From: Mucilaginibacter sp. OK283
GTDB taxonomy: Bacteria; Bacteroidota; Bacteroidia; Sphingobacteriales; Sphingobacteriaceae
NCBI RefSeq assembly: GCF_900110415.1
Contig: NZ_FODR01000001.1
Location: forward strand, 1,054,001-1,118,000
DNA: 64,000 nucleotides
Direction: 5' to 3'
Both the position numbers and the translations under genes were made by a program. Position 1 is the first letter of the stretch, and every line of letters starts with the position of its first letter. This document shows positions 56,712 through 64,000 of the stretch, piece by piece. Under the pieces are notes generated by a model. That model worked only from the letters and a program-made list of their open reading frames with translations, had not been told where the DNA came from and made no database searches.

Positions 56712-59135
56712 TTACTCAACGTTATACAGGTAAACTATCCGGCCCAAATTACCGTCGGCATCAATTCCTTCCACGGTTACGCGGTAAGTGCCCCTGGTAT
56801 CGGCGTTAAAAAACTCAAATTCGGCAACGGCTTTGTCGACTATAATGGTTGGGTTCCAATAAATGGTTGTACGCAAATCGGGCTTTGAGTCGCTTTCATT
56901 GATCTTATCATATTTGGGCGAATAAAACTCCCTTGCCTTGTATAATCCGTTTGATTGGTATGTGATAACATCCGGTGTTGATGGTTTAATTGCGGTGCCG
57001 GAATGTTTCCTGGAAATGAGGTAAAGTACTTCCCTTGCGCCTGTTGTCATATCCATTTGCCCGGTTGTTCTGATTACTTCGGCACTTTCAATATCTGTCA
57101 GTAAAAGGGCACTAAAAATGGCCGGGTCAATAATACTTCCGTCAAGCTTTACCATCATTGGCGGCGGGTTTGGGTAATATTTAGCTATAGACCGTGCGGT
57201 ATAAAACGAAGCGCCTTCTGCCGAGCTCCTCATCTCGATACCGCGTAGGCGTACGCCCAAAAAAGTGCTCAGGCTTTCTCCGGTCGGCTCTTTCGGAAAA
57301 TCATTTATCACCTGGTCGGGGTGTTCTGCATGGCTAAAAATGTCTTTTGGCGTATCCTTTTTGTCTTTTATCACCACTTCTTTAAGTTGTATAGTGCGCT
57401 TGTCTAAACTTAATTTTAGTTGTTGTTTAACCTGCTTTTGGTAAGCAGTTAATTCTTTTATTGTATCCTTTTCGCCGGGTGCGTTTCTAAACGCAAATGA
57501 TTTATAACCGGATAAGGTATCAAGCACAACCATTACATTTTTTTTATCCTTATCGGTGCGTGCTTGTATCACGTACCTTGCGCTATCCTCAGGCAGCCTG
57601 TTAAAGCTGAATTTTCCGTTTTCATTGGTTACGGTATCCAGCATGAAAATGCCAGCTTTGGTTGTTAACAGCTTTACTTTGCCGTTGGGTACCGGTTTGC
57701 CATCTAAAGTTTTTACATATCCGGAAATCTGTAATGATTTTTCGGCTTCAAATACCGGTTGCTGGTGCTTATCAGCTAATACCTGTTTCCATTCAAAACG
57801 ACGATAACCCTGCGTAAGCATTAATATATCCAGGTCGGCCCGGGTTTTATCGGTTATATCAGTAAAGTAGTAGTTGGGCTGCTCGATATATCCTTTAATA
57901 TCCGAAGTAAGCAGCAAATTATTCAGGATCGTGTTTTCTGACAATTCATCCACAGGTGTAAAATCTTCGTTGATCACAGATACCGAAAAGCTTCCTGTAG
58001 TATAGCTATCGTCGGCAGTTTTGGCATCTAAGCTAAATTTTACTTTTTGCCTGGCTGCAGAAGTTTTGCCTGCCGATGTTACGCTGAGTTTGAGTGCATG
58101 GTTATTTTGGATAAAGACTACGCGTTCATTAAGCGGCTCGCCATTTGCAGCAAATAGTGTAAATCGTGTTATCCCTGTTGGGAAACGTTTTTTATCAATA
58201 ACCGTATTGAAGCTTTGTGCCGCCAGCCTGAATGCGGCTGTGTAACAAATTTTACCAGCCGACTGTGCAAGCAGGTAATAGCCTGCGCTTTTTTGAGTTT
58301 CAAATAGCTTATTTGAGGCAACTATGCGTACACTTAAACTATCGGCCTGTGTATTATTAATGGCGATGGCAAAACCTTCGTCATGCGCTTTTGGTAAATC
58401 AAAGGCATACCGGTTGCCATTTTTACACGTTATTTTAACCTTGTAAAGTTTGCCTGTTGCCGGCGTAATGGCAAATACCCCCATTCCTAAATGCCGGGTT
58501 TTAAATTCGGCTACTTCATTGTCGTCATTATCTGTTACTAATCCTTCCAGGTCTTCGCCCAGCCCTTTTTCGTCTAACGACTTTACAGCTACTTTTGATC
58601 GCAGGCCGTTAATTAGCATGCCTCCTTCCGGGAAAAATTGCACATCGGGCTTAGCCGTTATATTTTGTTTTTTTGCTTTTACCGTTTGTAAATCGCCTAT
58701 ACTTATCTGTTGGCTAAAGAAATAAGCCGGATCATCGTTACGCATCCAATTGGTATAGGCCCGCATTTGATATTTACCCGTTTTTAACAAGGCGGGTAAG
58801 GCAATATCGCCCCAGCCTATGCCCGAGCTTAAAGGCAAGGCCATCCGGCTTATTACCGAATCTTTTGCTGTAAGTAATTCAACATACGCCACGTTGCTGA
58901 TTGACGACAAGGAGTGGTTTTCGCCGGTTACCACATAGGCCTTAAACCAAATGGTATCGCCAGGCATATACCCCTGTTTATCAAAATGCAGATGAACCTT
59001 CTCTACCGGGTTTGCCGATGAATATTTTTCGAGCGCATTAATGGTGCGGGCCAAAAACGCCGAATCGGTTTGGGCAAAGCCGTTCAATGCGCAAAATAAA
59101 GTAAACAGGAAAATGAAGGTTAGGCTAAGTTTCAT
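56712..59135 (-). CDS. MG2-domain / plug-like surface protein, copy 2
   Basis: An 807-residue exported protein with a signal peptide ending GFAQ. The order is an MG2 (macroglobulin-like) domain with KVHLHFDKQGYMPGDTIWFKAY, a long beta-rich middle, a carboxypeptidase-regulatory-like domain (LQISGYVKTLDGKPVPNGKV), a TonB-plug-like segment, and a C-terminal beta domain (GIDADGNLGRIVYLYNVE). There is no 22-strand barrel, so it is not a transporter. The plug part is degenerate compared with copy 1. ATG 59135 is chosen because it starts the signal peptide. Role unknown; surface display or binding is likely. Confidence 0.8.
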   Translation of the reverse strand: MKLSLTFIFLFTLFCALNGFAQTDSAFLARTINALEKYSSANPVEKVHLHFDKQGYMPGDTIWFKAYVVTGENHSLSSISNVAYVELLTAKDSVISRMALPLSSGIGWGDIALPALLKTGKYQMRAYTNWMRNDDPAYFFSQQISIGDLQTVKAKKQNITAKPDVQFFPEGGMLINGLRSKVAVKSLDEKGLGEDLEGLVTDNDDNEVAEFKTRHLGMGVFAITPATGKLYKVKITCKNGNRYAFDLPKAHDEGFAIAINNTQADSLSVRIVASNKLFETQKSAGYYLLAQSAGKICYTAAFRLAAQSFNTVIDKKRFPTGITRFTLFAANGEPLNERVVFIQNNHALKLSVTSAGKTSAARQKVKFSLDAKTADDSYTTGSFSVSVINEDFTPVDELSENTILNNLLLTSDIKGYIEQPNYYFTDITDKTRADLDILMLTQGYRRFEWKQVLADKHQQPVFEAEKSLQISGYVKTLDGKPVPNGKVKLLTTKAGIFMLDTVTNENGKFSFNRLPEDSARYVIQARTDKDKKNVMVVLDTLSGYKSFAFRNAPGEKDTIKELTAYQKQVKQQLKLSLDKRTIQLKEVVIKDKKDTPKDIFSHAEHPDQVINDFPKEPTGESLSTFLGVRLRGIEMRSSAEGASFYTARSIAKYYPNPPPMMVKLDGSIIDPAIFSALLLTDIESAEVIRTTGQMDMTTGAREVLYLISRKHSGTAIKPSTPDVITYQSNGLYKAREFYSPKYDKINESDSKPDLRTTIYWNPTIIVDKAVAEFEFFNADTRGTYRVTVEGIDADGNLGRIVYLYNVE

Positions 59136-59195
59136 AAAAAACAATAAATGCAATAGTTGAGGGGGCACGCAATAATTAACTGCTACCAACCCGGT

Positions 59196-61922
59196 TTACT
59201 CCACCTTATAGGTATAAACCTGCCGGCCAAGGTTACCCTCAACGTCAATTCCTTCAATTAAAATGCGGTAAGTGGCTTTAGCATCTGCATTAAAGAAAGA
59301 AAACGTGGCATTGCCATCTTTATCCGTTATAATATTAGGTTTCCAGTATATGGTTGAGCGTAAATCCTGCATCTGCGTATTAGTTTTAGGGTCGTCATAC
59401 GCCGGCGAATAAAATTCGCGGGCTTTGTAATATCCCTTTGGTGCATAGGTTACAACACCCGGTGCATAGCGGTTGTAAACAGAGCCATCGCCGCCGCGCC
59501 TTGTCGTGATAACCAAAACGCCACCTCCACCACGAAAGCCATAAATTGCCGTATTGCCTATGGTGCGTAAAACTTCAACACTTCCTACGTCATTTGTAGA
59601 TAAAGTATTTAAATAATCTCCATCAACCTGCATTCCATCAACCATAACGGTCATCGGCTGGTTTTGGCTGCGGGTTGAGTAAGGGACTCCATTTCTAAAA
59701 GTCACCCCAAATATTTTCATTTGTAAGGAAGAGACAAAGTTTCCGCCCATGTTCTCAAAATCTTTGTAAGTAAGTACCTGGTCGGCGTTGCCGGGGCCAT
59801 TTAAATTGTTGGAGTTTTTAACAAGGTCTTTTTTGCTCTTTACGTCCTTTATAAATACTTCTTTTAAAACAATAGTATGGTTGCCAAGCCCATATTTAAT
59901 ATCCTCGTTAAACTTGCTTTTGCTGTTTTTAAGGTAAATAGCCTGGCCATCGCTGATGTTTACCTGTATATCGGGAGCATTTTTGTTTTTGCCTGTGGCT
60001 TGCGGCGCAATATTATCCAGTTCAATTTCCAGGTTTTTGCGGTCTTTAGCGGTGCGCGCCTGTATTACAAACCGGATGCTGTCCCTGAAAACAAGATCTT
60101 TAAAAACAAAGTTACCCTTATCGTCAGATACCGTATCAATCATAAAAACACCGCCCGCTGTAGTGAATAACGTTACTTTACCCCTTACGACAGGTTTGCC
60201 CCAAAGGGTTTTTAAATGGCCGGATACCTGCAATGTTTTTTCGGGTTTATAAACTATTGGGTTAAAACTATCATTCAGTATTTTCTTCCATTCAAAACGA
60301 TGATAGCCTTGCGTCATGAGCAGCACATCCAGGTCGGCCTGTGCATTTGCGTTCGCGTTGTGAAAATAATAGCCCGGTTTTTCGATATATCCTTTCAAAT
60401 CGGACGAAAGCAGGATATTTGATAGGATAGTTTCTTCTGCCGTTTCATCAACCGAAACTTTCGACAGATCGATAACCGCGGCCGAAAAACTGGCGCTTAC
60501 CGGCTTGTCCTCGGTATTTTTGGCATTCAGGCTGATGGTCACTTTTTCACGCGGGACGTATTTTTGCTTGTCGCTGGTTACCGAAAGTTTTAAATCATCA
60601 TTGTTTTTAACAAACACCAGGCGCTCGTTTAGCGGTTCGCCCTTGTCCGAGAATAGGGTAAATTGCACAATCCCCGATGGAAATTTGCTTTTGGGTATAG
60701 TTGCTGTAAACGTTTTACCTCCGTTGGGGCTGTTGCCTGCATAATAAATCAGGCCGCCCACCTGGGCCACCAACAAAAGGCTGGTTGCCGGGGTGGCGCT
60801 ATTTAGCAGGTCTTTACCTGGCAGTATTGTAACCTCTATGTCGTCATCAGCGGAATTATCTATAGCCAAAGAATAGCCATTATCAACGGCCCCGGGTAAA
60901 TCAAACACCCCTTCGGAGCCATCAGGATAAGTAACATGCGCTTTATAGGTTTTTCCTGCAGATGGTGCAAATTTAAAAACGCCCATGCCTAGGTGGGTAC
61001 TGTTAAAGGCTGTAACCATTTGGTTTTGGTTATCGGCTACGGTTCCTTTAATATCTACGCCCAAACCATCGGCGCCAACTGCTTTAAATGCTATTTTTGA
61101 GTTTACCCCGTTAACCAGGGTGCCGCTTTCGGGAAAAAACTGAACGTCAATTTTATTAGATACTGCTTTTATTGCGATCGTTTTATCGGCTGTTTTCTTG
61201 TCGGCGTATTTGATGGTTGTTAGAATTTGCCCCGTGGCAGCTAAATCATTAGTGGTATTTATAAAGCTTGCATTAATATTGCCCTTATCGTCGGTAATGC
61301 CTTTGCCTTTAAAAATGTTTTTGCCATTTAGCTGTATTTGGTAGCCTACTTCTTTAGCCACGTAAGGTTCGCCATTGATATTGCTGTAAGTGATAAGCGC
61401 GTTTACTTTTTGTTTGCCGTTTTGGGTGGTGTAGGTAAACGCCGTTTTAGTAAAAACATCATTCCTGATGCTATTTACAACAGTGATGGTTTTATCAAAA
61501 AAATAAGCATCGCTTTCGTTACGCATCCAGTTGGTATAAGCGCGGACGCGGTAGGTGCCTTCCTGCATCGAATCGGCAAGGGCAAAATCGCCATTGGCCA
61601 GGCCGCTAATTAGTGGTAGTTTGATGCTGCGTTTTACAGAGTCATTTTCATCAATCAGGTCTACATTCAAAATTTCGCTTAATGCCGAAAGCTGGTGTTT
61701 ATTACCGATGGTTACGTACGCCTTAAACCAGATATCATCGCCAATGGCATAGCTGGGCTTATCAAATTGCAGGTAAACTTTTTCCTGCGGATGCTCCGCC
61801 CGCCATTTATCAAGCTGGTCGACCATTTTGCGCAGCAGTTCTTCGCCCGGGCCTTTGAAACCCAAAATAGCTGTAGCGATTACAGTTATCAATAAACCGG
61901 CAAAAAGATGTTTGTTTTTCAT
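59196..61922 (-). CDS. MG2-domain / plug-like surface protein, copy 1
   Basis: A 908-residue paralogue of the next gene (60 bp downstream) with the same order of domains: signal or anchor (MKNKHLFAGLLITVIATAI), MG2 (KVYLQFDKPSYAIGDDIWFK), beta-rich middle, MTQGYHRFEWKKI, regulatory-like domain, plug with VLTYKDFENMGGNF, VMVDGMQVDGDYLNTLS and RGGGGVLVITTRRG, and the beta tail AREFYSPAYD / GIDVEGNLGRQVYTYKVE. The plug is well preserved, including the strand ending seen in TonB-dependent receptors, but no barrel follows. ATG 61922 is preferred over 61940. Confidence 0.82.
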   Translation of the reverse strand: MKNKHLFAGLLITVIATAILGFKGPGEELLRKMVDQLDKWRAEHPQEKVYLQFDKPSYAIGDDIWFKAYVTIGNKHQLSALSEILNVDLIDENDSVKRSIKLPLISGLANGDFALADSMQEGTYRVRAYTNWMRNESDAYFFDKTITVVNSIRNDVFTKTAFTYTTQNGKQKVNALITYSNINGEPYVAKEVGYQIQLNGKNIFKGKGITDDKGNINASFINTTNDLAATGQILTTIKYADKKTADKTIAIKAVSNKIDVQFFPESGTLVNGVNSKIAFKAVGADGLGVDIKGTVADNQNQMVTAFNSTHLGMGVFKFAPSAGKTYKAHVTYPDGSEGVFDLPGAVDNGYSLAIDNSADDDIEVTILPGKDLLNSATPATSLLLVAQVGGLIYYAGNSPNGGKTFTATIPKSKFPSGIVQFTLFSDKGEPLNERLVFVKNNDDLKLSVTSDKQKYVPREKVTISLNAKNTEDKPVSASFSAAVIDLSKVSVDETAEETILSNILLSSDLKGYIEKPGYYFHNANANAQADLDVLLMTQGYHRFEWKKILNDSFNPIVYKPEKTLQVSGHLKTLWGKPVVRGKVTLFTTAGGVFMIDTVSDDKGNFVFKDLVFRDSIRFVIQARTAKDRKNLEIELDNIAPQATGKNKNAPDIQVNISDGQAIYLKNSKSKFNEDIKYGLGNHTIVLKEVFIKDVKSKKDLVKNSNNLNGPGNADQVLTYKDFENMGGNFVSSLQMKIFGVTFRNGVPYSTRSQNQPMTVMVDGMQVDGDYLNTLSTNDVGSVEVLRTIGNTAIYGFRGGGGVLVITTRRGGDGSVYNRYAPGVVTYAPKGYYKAREFYSPAYDDPKTNTQMQDLRSTIYWKPNIITDKDGNATFSFFNADAKATYRILIEGIDVEGNLGRQVYTYKVE

Positions 61923-62012
61923 CAGGTAAATAATTTTCAATCTACGGAAAATATTATAATAATATTATAACAAGTGTGTTACGGGAGGGAAGGCTCGAAA
62001 AATGGTTTAGGT

Positions 62013-62234
62013 TTTACGTGCTACGTTATAAGTTTTACTTTGATAAAACTGTGTTTAAAGTTATGGAGGTTTTGGGTTTTCATAGGTAGAGGTTTTGGAT
62101 TGTTGGCGGTTTGACTGTTGGTTTAGGTAAAGGTTTAATCCGTCAGAAAAAAAAGCGAAAATGTTTCTTACGACTAAAGGCTAATTAGCCCTAAAAAAAA
62201 CGTACGACGTATCACGTATAACTTACAACGTACT
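62013..62234. repeat. inverted repeat of 7-nt units (TACGT type)
   Basis: The left arm (62013-62040) is TTTACGT, GCTACGT, then TATAAGT and TTTACTT. The right arm (62200-62234) on the minus strand is five units such as AGTACGT, TGTAAGT, TATACGT. The last right-arm unit overlaps the dcd stop codon (62233-62235). The 160-nt centre and the rest of the 61923-62232 gap hold no gene. Confidence 0.75.
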
Positions 62235-62775
62235 AAAACTTATTCTTCCACATCATGCTTTCAACCGGGCGGGTAGTAGGGTTGTTGTATTTGGCGTTGT
62301 TTTTGGTATTGTACAGGGTTTCAATTTCGCCCTCAACGGCAAAATATATCAGCTGCCCAATGGGCATGCCGGCGTATACGCGCACGGGTTGGGCGCATGA
62401 AATTTCCAGCGTCCAGGTATTGCAAAAACCAACATCGCCTTTGCCGGCTGTGGCGTGTATATCAATACCCAAGCGCCCGGTGCTCGATTTTCCTTCCAAA
62501 AAAGGTACATGTTTATGAGTTTCGGTATACTCTACCGTTACGCCCAGGTAAAGGGTATTGGGTTGTAGTACAAAACCCTCTTTGGGTATCTCAAAGGCAT
62601 CAATCTCGTTATGTTTTTTGGCGTCAAGTACCCTATCGCGGTAAGTAGCCAGGTGTTTACCCAAATGCACATCATAGGAATTGGTGCCAAGCTTCTCGCG
62701 CGCAAATGGTTCAATAATGATGGTTCCTTTTTCTATTTCTTCGAGGATGCGCTTATCAGATAATATCATAGCCAA
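62233..62775 (-). CDS. dcd: dCTP deaminase
   Basis: Dcd deaminates dCTP to dUTP, feeding dTMP synthesis through dUTPase (dut is at 17031 in this window). Key elements: LEGKSSTGRLGIDIHATAGKGDVGF (Ser/Arg phosphate binders), then WTLEISC with the catalytic Glu, and IGQLIYF. Length 180 is close to the family norm. The start may be the third codon (MILSDKRIL at 62769), which fits the usual N-terminus. The stop lies in a repeat arm. Confidence 0.95.
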   Translation of the reverse strand: MAMILSDKRILEEIEKGTIIIEPFAREKLGTNSYDVHLGKHLATYRDRVLDAKKHNEIDAFEIPKEGFVLQPNTLYLGVTVEYTETHKHVPFLEGKSSTGRLGIDIHATAGKGDVGFCNTWTLEISCAQPVRVYAGMPIGQLIYFAVEGEIETLYNTKNNAKYNNPTTRPVESMMWKNKF

Positions 62776-62971
62776 ATTTGATGAGGGGCGAAAATATGAC
62801 TAATTACCGCAACAGGCAACAATAAACAATCAAACATTGTTGAAATTGATTGTTGAATGGAATTTGGTATACAGTTAATTAAAAATCAATCGTTTATGAA
62901 TATGATATGGCAATTATTATAATTAAATTTATTTGGCATAAGTTTGCGTCCGATTTTGCAATTTTACTTTT

Positions 62972-63616
62972 ATGGCGATAGCGTACCGGCAGCGTATTGA
63001 TGATGATACTGAGTTTGCACTCTGGAAAATAGAGGAGCAGGCGGATGACCTGTATAAACAATTGCAATTAGATGAAGATGAGAAAGCTTATGTTGAAAAA
63101 CTAAGCCACAGTAAGCGCTACCTGCATTGGCTTGGTACCCGCGTATTGTTGCGCAAAATGCTGAGCACTGATGAATATATTGATTGCAAGGTTGACGCGC
63201 ATGGTAAGCCGTACCTGGTAAACCTGCCATACCATATTTCGCTGAGCCATTCGTTTGATTATGCCGCTGTGATGATTAGCAAAACCCATAAAGTGGGAAT
63301 TGATATTGAGCAGATAAAAGAAAAAGTTGAACGCATAGCCGCTAAGTTTATGCGCCCTGACGAACTTGCTTTTATTGGCGATGATAAAAAGATAGAACAC
63401 CTGTATGTATGCTGGTGTGCCAAAGAAGCCGTTTATAAATGCAACGGACAAAAAGAGGTATCATTTGTCGATAACATTTTTTTAGAGCCTTTTAACTTTG
63501 AACACCATGGCGTGCTGAATGCCAATTTGCATAAAAATGAACTTAATTTGGACTACACAGTTGGCTATATGCAATACGCCGATTATATGATTGGCTACGT
63601 AAAAGGGGATAGGTGA
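62972..63616 (+). CDS. 4'-phosphopantetheinyl transferase (Sfp type)
   Basis: Transfers the phosphopantetheine arm of CoA to carrier proteins. The 214-residue chain has the Sfp-family motifs PYHISLSHSFDYAAVMIS, then VGIDIEQIKEKVERIAAKFM (Mg-binding Asp/Glu) and YVCWCAKEAVYKCNG (WxxKEA type, here WCAKEA). It is longer than AcpS, so it could serve secondary metabolism as well as fatty acid synthesis. It overlaps lipB by one base (TGATG). Confidence 0.92.
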   Translation: MAIAYRQRIDDDTEFALWKIEEQADDLYKQLQLDEDEKAYVEKLSHSKRYLHWLGTRVLLRKMLSTDEYIDCKVDAHGKPYLVNLPYHISLSHSFDYAAVMISKTHKVGIDIEQIKEKVERIAAKFMRPDELAFIGDDKKIEHLYVCWCAKEAVYKCNGQKEVSFVDNIFLEPFNFEHHGVLNANLHKNELNLDYTVGYMQYADYMIGYVKGDR

Positions 63617-64000
63617 TGAAAAACAAGAAAGTATTTTTCCAGGATTGGGGCCTCATAGATTACCAGCGGGCCTGGGACAGGCAGGAAGACCTGTTTTCGG
63701 CAACTGTAAAAACCAAACTGGATAACCGCAATAACGAGTTGGCCTATGCCGAGGCAGCTAAAGCCCTGGTGCCGGCAAATACATTTGAGCCTTTTGAAGC
63801 CGATGAAACCTTCAATTACCTGGTTTTTTGCGAACACCCTCATGTGTATACCTTAGGCAAAAGTGGCAAACCCGAACATTTACTATTGGATGAAGCCGGG
63901 CTGAAAGAAAAGCAGGCCGTTTACTATACTATTAACCGGGGTGGGGATATTACCTATCATGGCCCGGGGCAGATAGTATCGTACCCGATATTGGACCTTG
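63616..64000 (+). CDS. lipB: octanoyltransferase LipB, 3' end outside window
   Basis: LipB moves an octanoyl group from ACP to lipoyl domains in lipoate synthesis. Only the first 128 residues are present. ATG 63616 overlaps the transferase stop by one base. Family motifs are FCEHPHVYTLGKSGK and RGGDITYHGPGQIVSYPI, the latter being the LipB signature region. A segment of about 30 residues before FCEHPH (KLDNRNNELAYAEAAKAL) is a Bacteroidota-style insertion. Pairing with a phosphopantetheinyl transferase fits its use of acyl-ACP. Confidence 0.95.
   Translation, partial: MKNKKVFFQDWGLIDYQRAWDRQEDLFSATVKTKLDNRNNELAYAEAAKALVPANTFEPFEADETFNYLVFCEHPHVYTLGKSGKPEHLLLDEAGLKEKQAVYYTINRGGDITYHGPGQIVSYPILDL

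Noticed and set aside
62965..62972. TACTTTTA as promoter of the phosphopantetheinyl transferase gene
   Set aside because: It has a TTTG 18 nt upstream, but it overlaps the ATG itself and its last base departs from the consensus; the protein needs this start.

Overview
The window looks like chromosomal core DNA from a Bacteroidota species of the Sphingobacteriaceae type (Mucilaginibacter or Pedobacter-like; this is an inference). The signs are a full-length SprA (type IX secretion translocon), Bacteroidota-specific families (DUF4292, DUF4350, DUF4129, plug proteins with an MG2 domain), the near absence of Shine-Dalgarno sequences, and several -7 boxes of the Bacteroidota form TAnnTTTG. I see no prophage, insertion sequence, CRISPR array or rRNA.

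Layout. 1-7050: end of an unknown gene, csbD, a frameshifted Uma2 nuclease relic, surE / small membrane protein / lpxB, a leftward run of three tiny genes (two are sister microproteins), an MFS exporter, a 700-bp AT-rich gap, a GNAT acetyltransferase and tRNA-Ala(GGC). 7489-13813: glyA directly followed by a large soluble hybrid histidine kinase, then comF and rlmN on the minus strand. 13967-28143: amidohydrolase, acylphosphatase, flippase, dut, TPR protein, DUF4292 lipoprotein, EnvC-like amidase activator, two TatA-type proteins, gatA, MltD-like transglycosylase, maeB, ruvA. 28169-42511: sprA, an AsmA-like protein, miaB, then a sigma54-type activator / lptE / TPR protein / secG run. 42752-44821: groES-groEL. 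45190-54922: an MscS channel and a conserved envelope cluster (unknown protein, DUF58, MoxR, DUF4350, DUF4129, membrane protein, SpoIIM, with RDD divergent), then two small membrane genes. 55047-64000: serine dehydratase, a tandem pair of large MG2/plug surface proteins, dcd, a phosphopantetheinyl transferase and the start of lipB.

Much of the window serves the cell envelope: lipid A (lpxB), LPS export (lptE), protein export (secG, Tat, sprA), peptidoglycan turnover (EnvC-like, MltD-like), flipping of lipid-linked glycans, and the uncharacterised MoxR/DUF58/SpoIIM/RDD membrane system.

The strongest unexplained signal is in the repeats. At least seven intergenic loci carry arms built from degenerate 7-nt or 8-nt units in strict phase; six of these are inverted pairs and one is a lone arm. 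The unit sequence differs between loci but matches between the two arms of one locus. Arms often run into stop codons. One arm encodes the hydrophobic core of a signal peptide, and a further single arm lies in frame inside miaB. A second, GC-rich palindrome family (CCCCCTnAAGGGGG type) sits directly after four plus-strand stop codons.
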